This document shows, piece after piece, positions 1-7,154 of a stretch of DNA of 64,000 bases (the stretch's first letter is position 1; the number at the start of each line of letters is the position of its first letter). The notes under the pieces were generated by a model. It was not told where the DNA came from and ran no database searches. It worked only from the letters and a program-made list of their open reading frames with translations. The position numbers were made by a program, and so were the translations under genes. Source of the stretch: Capsulimonadaceae bacterium (GTDB taxonomy: Bacteria; Armatimonadota; Armatimonadia; Armatimonadales; Capsulimonadaceae); contig JARLGU010000032.1 of NCBI GenBank assembly GCA_031292625.1, forward strand, positions 1 to 64,000, given 5' to 3'.

Positions 1-219
1 GTATGTCGCCGCCGTCCCCGAGTACGTCGTCGGGTTTCCGTTGCCGTCGAAGCTGTCCGTCGAAAGCTGGTTGTCCGCGTTGTAGCTCAGCCCCGCGTTG
101 TTCCTCAGCGTCGTCGGGTTGCCCGCGCCGTCGTAGGCGTTCGTGTACGTGTAACCAACGCCCCGTGTGGAGGACTCGCCTAACAGCTCGAATGCACCGT
201 CGTAGGTGTCCGCGTTGTG
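1..219 (-). pseudogene. RHS/YD-repeat protein fragment, cut by the window edge
   Basis: Read on the minus strand, the first 219 bases translate without a stop into YD/RHS repeat sequence, with units such as YTNAYDGAGNPTTL, LSYNADNQLSTDSFDGNGNP and TTYSG. Proteins of this family are large surface or toxin-delivery shells built from such repeats. The frame has no ATG, GTG or TTG start. It lies directly after, and in the same frame as, the TAG stop of the TPR gene at 220-222. The visible part therefore looks like the body of an RHS gene whose 5' end was replaced by the TPR gene. Whether a functional RHS gene continues to the left cannot be seen here. Confidence 0.7.
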
Positions 220-2616
220 CTACTTTGAGACGTTTGGTTTCGCTGCGAGTTCGGCAAGGCGCTTGCGAGCTATGTCGCCTTCATGACCAGGGCCAGGATC
301 GAGCGCTGACACTTTTTCCCAAGTTCCTTTAGCCTTTTGAGTCTGTCCAGCTGCATTATATGCCGCAGCGAGATTCAACCAGATCCACGCATTATTCGGC
401 ATCTGTTGAGAGAGCATTTCAAGGTAAGGAACCGCCTCGGGCAGACGATTATGCGAAAAGTAGTAATTATAAAGAGAGTATGCGAGCGACTGATCTTTTG
501 GATGAAATGTCAGGCCCGTTTTGTACGCCGCTAATGCATTGTCGTCCTGGTGCACCAGCACGTAGGCAGTACCAAGGAGCGAATAGTTACATTTCCACGG
601 ATTGATCTCAGCCAATTTCGTCAAACAGTCGACTGCTTCCTCGGGCTTGTTATGGCTAACAGAGTAGTTTGCAAGAGCTTCGTAACATTCCGGTTCCGCT
701 GAACTCGTCTCAATTCCCTTCTTGTACGTACTGATCGCATTATTATCCTGGTGCAGGCGTTCGTACGACTCCCCCTTCCACCGATAATAGTTTGCGGTCG
801 GCGAGAGTTCGATTAATCTCTGATACCACTTGATCGATTGATCGAACTTCTGGTTGGAATAGCACAATGACGCTAGACAACAGATTGCCTCCTCGTAGTT
901 CGGAGAAATACTGATCGCTTTTGAATAATACGCTTGTGCTTGATCAAACTCGCCGCAATCTGAGCAGATTCGTCCCGCGCAGTAATATCCTTCCGCATAG
1001 TCTGGCCTGAGTCTAATGTATCGCTGCGCCAAATCCTTTCTCGCCTTGATCTGGCTCGGATCACGGTGGTTCCAAGACATAATTAATGCCGCACTCATTG
1101 AGTCTGGATCATCGTCAGGGGCCATGACGTACGATTGGACATCAAGGTCCAGGTTCTTAAGCAGATCAGCGGCGTCGCTTGAGTCATCCTTTACAGCCGA
1201 TAGCGCATAATAAGCGGCCACAAATTCGCGATGATATAAGCACGAGTGCTTCTTCACTCGGCGCACAAATCTGACAACAGCCTCTGGAGTGCCTCCCCAT
1301 TTTGGTTGATACATCTCCAAACCCCAATAGGCACACTGCATATTTTCGGGGTCCAAGCTGAGCGCTTTATCGAGCGAAAGACTTGCAGTCATAGAGAGCC
1401 CACCAAAGGAACATGCAACTGCAAGCTCATGGAGTGCATCGACATTATCAAGCGCCAAATTCACTGATCGCCTTGCGGCAGCAATTCCTTTGGGATAATA
1501 GGGGGTGATACGAGCACTCTCTTCTCTCGAGATTTTGTCCCATGTCCGAGCGCGACGGAACCTTTGCGATTCACTTTCCAATGCCTCGGCAAGCTGTTCC
1601 CATGCGATTGAATTCTTTGGATTACGCTTTACGGCGCGTTCAAACAACAATCTGCCTCCCGCAACATCGCCGCGATTCCAGTGCCGCCACCCTGCCGCTG
1701 CAAGGAGCGCATAGCTGTTGCAGGGTCCATCGACGAGTTCGGCCAGATGTTTGTCAAGCGCGGGGGCATCCCAGGCGGCCTTGTCGAGAGCTATCGCTAA
1801 CAGATATGGGTGCTTCGTTGCCTGGTTCGCGAAGAGCGACACGAAGTCCTCGTCACGTCCACCAAACCATAATCGGGCGCAACTGATGATCGGGTTCTTT
1901 CGCGCCAGATCTTTGAGGGTAATCTTGTCAGCTGGGACCGGAATAGTACTGGCAGATATAAGTTCAGCTACGTTTGCTGATGTCAGTGCAGGGATGACCG
2001 ATGGGGCGCAAGCGATCTTCGCGAGGCTCAACAGTTTGGCGCGGAGCACGGGCAGTTGCGCGACGATCTCATCCCGGCTCCCAGATGCCGAAACTGGTGC
2101 GCCAAGTTGCCTGCCGTGGATATTGAATAGAACGTACTCCAGTCGCTGCCTGTTCCCACTAACATACAGGTGTCCCGTAGCTAGATAGCATGCGCCAAGC
2201 ATTGTAGCAATATCGCCTGCGTCCTTTTGCGGCAACCGCCAGTGGGGAATATGCTTGAAGTCGGCAACGGCACGAATTTCTCCCGGAATTGATGTCTGCT
2301 CGCATCCGGGAGTTTGCGCGATCGCGCACTGGAGCCAGAACCAACATCCAACGGCGAACGATATATTCTTCTGATCTGAGCCATCTATAATCGGTGGTGC
2401 GAGCACAAAGGAGACGCCGACTGCTGCCGGCTTCAGCGTCGCCAGATAGGCTGCTTCGGCGGGAGCGGATGCCTTTGTCTCCATCTCCGCCTCAGCTACG
2501 AGAGCCCGGTCGGCATTCGGTAGCGCGTACGGCACGGGTTTTGTCCAAACAGGGACAGCAACAGCGAAAAGCGCGAATGCAATCAGTACGCACGCAATCA
2601 ATCTATTCATCGACAT
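220..2616 (-). CDS. Secreted tetratricopeptide-repeat protein
   Basis: The 798-residue product starts with a signal peptide (MSMNRLIACVLIAFALFAVAV). From about residue 290 to the C-terminus it is built of TPR units, for example AEGYYCAGRICSDCGEFDQA, EEAICCLASLCYSNQKFDQS and AWIWLNLAAAYNAAGQTQKA. TPR arrays form a superhelix that binds partner proteins. The N-terminal 280 residues match no family I recognise; the part around residues 95-225 is cysteine-containing and could be a separate domain. The frame opens further upstream with TTG at 2643, but the ATG at 2616 is preferred because GAGG lies about 10 nt before it and the signal peptide starts there. The partner and role are unknown. It may have been joined to the neighbouring RHS locus as an N-terminal cassette. 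Confidence 0.85.
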   Translation of the reverse strand: MSMNRLIACVLIAFALFAVAVPVWTKPVPYALPNADRALVAEAEMETKASAPAEAAYLATLKPAAVGVSFVLAPPIIDGSDQKNISFAVGCWFWLQCAIAQTPGCEQTSIPGEIRAVADFKHIPHWRLPQKDAGDIATMLGACYLATGHLYVSGNRQRLEYVLFNIHGRQLGAPVSASGSRDEIVAQLPVLRAKLLSLAKIACAPSVIPALTSANVAELISASTIPVPADKITLKDLARKNPIISCARLWFGGRDEDFVSLFANQATKHPYLLAIALDKAAWDAPALDKHLAELVDGPCNSYALLAAAGWRHWNRGDVAGGRLLFERAVKRNPKNSIAWEQLAEALESESQRFRRARTWDKISREESARITPYYPKGIAAARRSVNLALDNVDALHELAVACSFGGLSMTASLSLDKALSLDPENMQCAYWGLEMYQPKWGGTPEAVVRFVRRVKKHSCLYHREFVAAYYALSAVKDDSSDAADLLKNLDLDVQSYVMAPDDDPDSMSAALIMSWNHRDPSQIKARKDLAQRYIRLRPDYAEGYYCAGRICSDCGEFDQAQAYYSKAISISPNYEEAICCLASLCYSNQKFDQSIKWYQRLIELSPTANYYRWKGESYERLHQDNNAISTYKKGIETSSAEPECYEALANYSVSHNKPEEAVDCLTKLAEINPWKCNYSLLGTAYVLVHQDDNALAAYKTGLTFHPKDQSLAYSLYNYYFSHNRLPEAVPYLEMLSQQMPNNAWIWLNLAAAYNAAGQTQKAKGTWEKVSALDPGPGHEGDIARKRLAELAAKPNVSK

Positions 2617-3275
2617 GGCATGGGCCTCGAATCTACGCAGCAAACGATGTCTTTATTCTGACGTGTGTCGGTAGCGGATGCAGTACATAGAGAATATTCG
2701 TATGCACATAGAAATATCCTTCTTTTAGAGCGAAAGCACCTGTCTCCGATAGCGACATGGTGATCCTTTAGGATGTATCGCAAACGCCATTGTCACCCCC
2801 ATTCCGGATTCCCGCGCCACCTCTGAGTGCCTTTCGTAGAACCCGAGCAAAATGTCACGGCTCCCACTGCCCTTCTCCTCCCGTTTCGGGAGGAAGTGGC
2901 CCGCTTCCGAGCGGGAAGATGGGTTCCGGTTTTGAAGCACGCACACGAAGGAGCCTAACACACATGCTGGCAACGATCGAATCGAGCGCGATCATGGGGA
3001 TCGATGCATATGGCTGAAGTTCCCAATGTCCTTCATCGTGTGTAACTCGCTTATTACCGCACAGCGTTCTCGAATTTGCACACATAAAGAGAGAAAGTCC
3101 GGTGCCAACAACCCGATTGCCGGGGTCGACAACCCCGCTTAAACTACAGCCATCGCAAACTCTCCCAAGATCACACTAATCATGAACGGCCTCAACTGCC
3201 GATAGGCCTTCATTCTGCCGCAGTGCATAACGGGCACATTAGTGAGCCACGTCGCCAAAAACACAATGTCTTAGA
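2617..3275. other. Intergenic region without a supported gene
   Basis: The only open frames here are short and lack plausible starts. The region carries a two-hairpin repeat (2872-2926) that also occurs at 57647-57701, and it borders the MITE-like element that begins at 3276. No convincing sigma-70 promoter for the TPR gene was found. Confidence 0.6.
2872..2926 (+). repeat. REP-like two-hairpin repeat, copy 1
   Basis: This 55-bp unit has a first hairpin with arms CTCCTCCCG / CGGGAGGAAG and a second hairpin CCCGCT-TCCG-AGCGGG, followed by GGGTTC. The copy at 57647-57701 keeps both stems, but the second loop is ACTT instead of TCCG. Conserved stems with a changed loop suggest that the folded structure is what is maintained. 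Confidence 0.65.
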
Positions 3276-3524
3276 GCGTGTGTAAAGGATCGAAAGGTTT
3301 TGCAGGACGGCTCCCCGGCCGCCGTGGCCGTTTTTGAAAAAGGGCCGGCACGGCGCATCCACTGCTTCACGATGCGCGCTGGAATCGGACGATGGCGGCA
3401 AATGGCCGTACGCGTGCTGACGAAGCATCGTAAATCGCCGCCGTGAACGAGGCGCGAGCAAAAAAATGCCCCGGCGGCACGAGCCGTCTTGAATCTTTCT
3501 CGTAATACGCCAGCTTATTACACG
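3276..3524 (+). mobile_element. MITE-like element, copy 1 (full length)
   Basis: This 249-bp non-coding element has imperfect terminal inverted repeats. The left end reads GCGTGTGTAA and then GGACGGCT with a GC-rich inner part. The right end, reverse-complemented, reads CGTGTAATAAG and then AAGACGGCTCGTGCCGCC. It is flanked by CAATGTCTTAGA (3264-3275) and CAATGCCTTAGA (3525-3536), an 11/12 direct repeat that may be a target duplication. A near-full second copy lies at 63304-63550, and fragments lie at 57893-58030 and 59990-60059. It contains no transposase. It sits just downstream of the oxidoreductase gene ending at 3552 and may also act as a terminator. Confidence 0.75.
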
Positions 3525-3551
3525 CAATGCCTTAGATGAGCATCGTACAGG

Positions 3552-4736
3552 TCAGCGCAATTGAACAGGCGCGGGATCGATCTCTCCCACTCCAACCCAT
3601 TTGCCGGGGTAAACAAGCGACGGTACTGCCGACGGATCTGTTGCAAACGCGGCAACCTCATCGTCAAGACCAGCAACCACGTAAGTTTGCTGCGGCGTGT
3701 TCGGGGTTACTGCCGATACAAGAGACGCGGCGAACGATGTGATCCCATCGCCGCTTTTGAGAGCGCCGTTGACCGTCTGGAGATATGGCAGCGTATCGCA
3801 TAGCGACGTTGCAGGTTCACCGCTTTGCTCGATGGCATCGAAAAAGTCGGTCATGATAGCCATCATGGGTTGGTATGGAAACGCATATTGAACTGTCTCG
3901 CCGCCATCCTGCGTCACGGCGGCGTTCATATTCCAGTCAAACCAAGCGTGTCCGCACGTCCCTCGAAAATACATTCGCGGCCCATATTCCTTGGTGCTTG
4001 CATGCGTCAAAAACAAGCGAACGTTTATCCCTGTTTCGCTCTCGGCTTCTACAAACGCCGTGTCGTAAGACTCGATCGGCCGCGCGCGCTTGAGCGATCC
4101 ACGGACACGCACCGGCGCTCCGGCAATAACCATCGCGGCGTGAACCGCATGTGCACAAGCATTGGTCGCGGGACCATCGAAGACAGGCGCACCACCGACG
4201 GTCATTCTCCCCGACCATGATGTGCGTGCATAGTAGGAATCGTCGCGCGGCCAGCTCGCCGCAGCCCAGATATGCGTGAGATCGCCGATTTTCCCAGACG
4301 CCACGATCTCCTTTATGAACCTGTAAACGGGCGCTGCCTGCATCTGAAAACCGATAGCGCATATTTTTCCACTCGCTCGCCGTGCCGCATCAAGCTGTTC
4401 GTATTCCCCGGTCGTCGCACAGGGCGGTTTCTCCAGATAGACGTGTTTGCCGGCAGTGAGTGAATCGATGGTTTGCCGCGCGTGCAGGTGGATTGGGGTG
4501 GAGATAATCACCGCGTCGATGTCGTTCCGAGCGATCAGATTCCGGTAGTCATCGTAATGCGCAACACTCTCCCAGTCCAGCGCTGCAAGTGCATCGGGAA
4601 AACGAACGGCAGTGGGGTCGGCGATAGCGACGAACCGGCAGCGCCCGGCATGGTGGAAGGTTCGAATAGTCTCCAGATGCGCGTGGCCCATGCCGCCAAT
4701 TCCGATCATCCCGATCCGTAACATACGAGCGTTCAT
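3552..4736 (-). CDS. Gfo/Idh/MocA family NAD(P)-dependent oxidoreductase
   Basis: The 394-residue protein has an N-terminal Rossmann fold (GMIGIGGMGHAH, residues 9-20) and the family motif EKPP at 102-105, whose lysine normally contacts cofactor and substrate. A GFO_IDH_MocA C-terminal sheet follows. Members oxidise or epimerise sugars, inositols or sugar acids with NAD(P); the substrate cannot be read from sequence. The ATG (4736-4734) overlaps the TGA of the upstream remnant frame (4735-4733) as ATGA, with GGAGG-type Shine-Dalgarno sequence (GGAGGTAAGGAG) just before it. It is the last gene of the minus-strand carbohydrate run that starts at 13149. No signal peptide is seen, so it is cytoplasmic and acts on imported sugars. 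Confidence 0.9.
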   Translation of the reverse strand: MNARMLRIGMIGIGGMGHAHLETIRTFHHAGRCRFVAIADPTAVRFPDALAALDWESVAHYDDYRNLIARNDIDAVIISTPIHLHARQTIDSLTAGKHVYLEKPPCATTGEYEQLDAARRASGKICAIGFQMQAAPVYRFIKEIVASGKIGDLTHIWAAASWPRDDSYYARTSWSGRMTVGGAPVFDGPATNACAHAVHAAMVIAGAPVRVRGSLKRARPIESYDTAFVEAESETGINVRLFLTHASTKEYGPRMYFRGTCGHAWFDWNMNAAVTQDGGETVQYAFPYQPMMAIMTDFFDAIEQSGEPATSLCDTLPYLQTVNGALKSGDGITSFAASLVSAVTPNTPQQTYVVAGLDDEVAAFATDPSAVPSLVYPGKWVGVGEIDPAPVQLR

Positions 4737-5077
4737 AGTTTCTCCTTACCTCCAAACGACAATGGAAATGCGCCGAACGACAACGGAAATGTCGAGTTCG
4801 GATCGAGCAGTTCGTTCAGAATCGGGTAATCGCGATCCGACAGGCCGTCGATACGCACGCGCGGATTATCGGATACGATGCCGTTCACCGAAACAAAATG
4901 TGCGCTGCTCGACAAGAGCTTGATTCCATCTGACTCCGCGTGCGTGGCGTCCGCGGCGAAAAAGGCCTCGACTCGCCCGGCGTTACGAGCGACGGCTGCG
5001 CAGATCGCTTCGGCGCGAAGACCACCTCCCTCGCATTCACCTGGGGCCGGTAACCGCGGCTCTGATATTCGCAGCTG
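4733..5077 (-). pseudogene. C-terminal remnant of a heparinase-like protein
   Basis: The minus-strand frame open from 5077 to the TGA at 4735-4733 has no standard ATG start, yet it encodes recognisable sequence: AVARNAGRVEAFFAADATHA, then ESDGIKLLSSS. This lines up with TRVAGRTEAFFVAGATVAEF / DGETIWSSS in the neighbouring heparinase paralogue (14400-15971) and more weakly with the full-length one. It overlaps the 3' end of the GH gene (5037) and ends in an ATGA overlap with the next start. The last 40 bases contain a small tandem duplication (FPLSFGAFPLSFGG). I read it as the tail of a third heparinase gene that was replaced by the GH gene. The retained frame may still serve translational coupling. 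Confidence 0.6.
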
Positions 5078-7154
5078 CTAAATTCGCCTTACGCATGTGG
5101 TCGAACAAGGTCCACCGTGGCTGATCTTGATCGGTATAAATTCCCCACGCAGCGTTCTCGCTTTCTATGAGAAAGTTGGGACCATGTGCGCCTCCCTGGC
5201 CCGTGATTGGTTGGTCGTTGTATTTGAACCATCCGCCGCCCACAATGTACGCATTCGAGGCGGCGGAGCGTATCCACCTCTCATAAGCCTGTCCTTCCTG
5301 CTTCTCGGTATGAATTGGGTTGTTGCGGGAAAAGCAAAATCCACGTGTACCATCGTAATCAAGCGTATAGCCAAACTCACCGCAAAACGCGGGCTTGCCG
5401 GTCGAGGCCAGCAATTTGGCGAAGTCGCTGTCGGCGATCCCATTCGCGCAATACTCGTACCGGTCATAGCCGATCACATCCACGTGCCGCAGCATCAGCG
5501 CCCAACTAGATTCAATGTTCGGCAGGTCTGCGGGAAACCAGAACCCGAAATACAGGTGGTTTGCGTCGATTTTCTTTACCGCATCGTAAAGGAACCCGTA
5601 ATACACATCCGCAAAGTATTGGCGCAAAGCTTCCACATCCGCTTGCGGAGGCTGCAACTTCTGGCTGGCGTAGATATCCGCTGGGCTGGATGCCGCTATA
5701 TGCCAGCTTGAAGAGAGCTTCGCCATGTTTCCTTCGTAAATCGACGCCAACGCGTGATCGACAAGCGCCCTTTTTGCCGCCGTGCCGCCATCGCGGCTGA
5801 GAATATCCGCAATCTCTTCGGGCTTAATGATTTCATCCACCTCGTTTCCTATCGACCAGCCCACCACATTGGGATCGGAAAGTTGCGGAGTAATTTGACT
5901 GGAAAGTGACTGAGAGATCTTCTGGCCGACTGCAACGTCAAAAATGTCACTATGGCGTAAGAGTTTAGGGGCATCGATATGAAGCACTGGGAAGCTCGCT
6001 ATATCGTTGAGTTGACCCCACTTAGCTACTCCGGAAAAGCCGAGCGTACGCAAGCGCTTCGCGCTAAGGGCAGTTTCCTTTGCGCGCCAGTCGCCGGAAA
6101 ATTTGCGTATCAAATTTGCCGCGCGAAAGGAAAAACGTGAAACGCCGTCCGACTGGCCCCATGCGTCGTGAAAGCGACCGTCCTTGTCGGGAAGCCATGA
6201 GTATAGACTCTCGCGTCCCGTAACTGGCGTGGACGGCCAGAAGACGGCAGGAATCGAACAAATCCCCGTATAGAAGCACGGATTGCCGATAGGCGTAATT
6301 AACCACCAGATGCCATTGCGCTTTTCGACGCGGAAGTATCCCGTCGCTTTGGATGTCCATCCCAAATCTGTTCGACCGCCATACTTATCGAAGTTCTTCG
6401 GCACGCCAATTCGATCCAGGCGCGCGCTCTCCTTGGCCGCCTCCGCGTCAAGGTCGGAATCGGTGATTACCTTGCCAGGGAATTTCGCGGCAATCATCTG
6501 CCCATATTGATCGATAAGCGGCCACGCCGACTTTATTGATGATGTCGTCACAATATGCAGCCACGCCGTAATGCAGACGCTTCCCGTCGACAAGTCCAGG
6601 CGAGGAGTGGCGAGGCGTTGCAGCGACTCACGATCGATCTGTTGAAGAGCGAACGGCAGCGACGCTGGGGGACGAAGGTCTCTATCGACGGTTTGTCCAC
6701 CACTCTGTACGATCACGCGGTCTATGATTATCTGATAGTCGGCGTCACCCCTCGCCCACCAGTTGTCGATACTCAAATCAAGCGAGCAAGGCGCAAGAAC
6801 GGCCTCGGTTTGCAATGCGTTCCCGCCGTCCACGACCAGAGACTCGTGGCCGCCTCCTATCGTTCCAACGACCTTGTATTCGTGGTTGAAAACAAATGGA
6901 CCGGAAGCACATAGGGTGCTCCAGTGCGTGCCGTCGGCCGCGAGCAGCAGTAGTTTGAGTGTGCTGAGCGAGAGCGTTCCATAAGTTGAGTCGTTTGCAA
7001 AGCTGAGGTAATAGCCCTGCTTGCGGCTATAATCGGACTGGCCGGCGATCAACGTGTGACTGCTTTCAGCGAGAGATGCCACGGTACTCATTACAGCAAG
7101 GGCTGCGATGCAGCCAAACCGCGATAGGCTCCGCCGATTCATGATTATATTCAT
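5037..7154 (-). CDS. Secreted clan GH-A glycoside hydrolase, agarase (GH50)-like
   Basis: The 705-residue protein has an N-terminal signal sequence (residues 1-31), a beta-sandwich or CBM-like region to about 240, and a TIM-barrel domain introduced by YFRVEKRNGIWWLITPIGNP (273-292), typical of beta-agarase-like enzymes. The likely acid/base is Glu438 in GWSIGNEVDE and the likely nucleophile is Glu593 in AFCGEFGYT. Clan GH-A retaining enzymes cleave beta-glycosides; agarose, porphyran or another galactan is possible, but the substrate is not determined. The ATG overlaps the stop of the upstream heparinase gene (TCAT at 7151-7154), with GGGAGG four bases before the start, so the two are translationally coupled. 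GH50, GH86 or an unassigned relative are the alternatives. Confidence 0.8.
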   Translation of the reverse strand: MNIIMNRRSLSRFGCIAALAVMSTVASLAESSHTLIAGQSDYSRKQGYYLSFANDSTYGTLSLSTLKLLLLAADGTHWSTLCASGPFVFNHEYKVVGTIGGGHESLVVDGGNALQTEAVLAPCSLDLSIDNWWARGDADYQIIIDRVIVQSGGQTVDRDLRPPASLPFALQQIDRESLQRLATPRLDLSTGSVCITAWLHIVTTSSIKSAWPLIDQYGQMIAAKFPGKVITDSDLDAEAAKESARLDRIGVPKNFDKYGGRTDLGWTSKATGYFRVEKRNGIWWLITPIGNPCFYTGICSIPAVFWPSTPVTGRESLYSWLPDKDGRFHDAWGQSDGVSRFSFRAANLIRKFSGDWRAKETALSAKRLRTLGFSGVAKWGQLNDIASFPVLHIDAPKLLRHSDIFDVAVGQKISQSLSSQITPQLSDPNVVGWSIGNEVDEIIKPEEIADILSRDGGTAAKRALVDHALASIYEGNMAKLSSSWHIAASSPADIYASQKLQPPQADVEALRQYFADVYYGFLYDAVKKIDANHLYFGFWFPADLPNIESSWALMLRHVDVIGYDRYEYCANGIADSDFAKLLASTGKPAFCGEFGYTLDYDGTRGFCFSRNNPIHTEKQEGQAYERWIRSAASNAYIVGGGWFKYNDQPITGQGGAHGPNFLIESENAAWGIYTDQDQPRWTLFDHMRKANLAAANIRAAVTGPR

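Noticed and set aside
3-332. 109-codon plus-strand frame at the left edge
   Set aside because: It is Arg/Ser/Cys-rich and opposite the RHS repeat frame and the TPR gene end.
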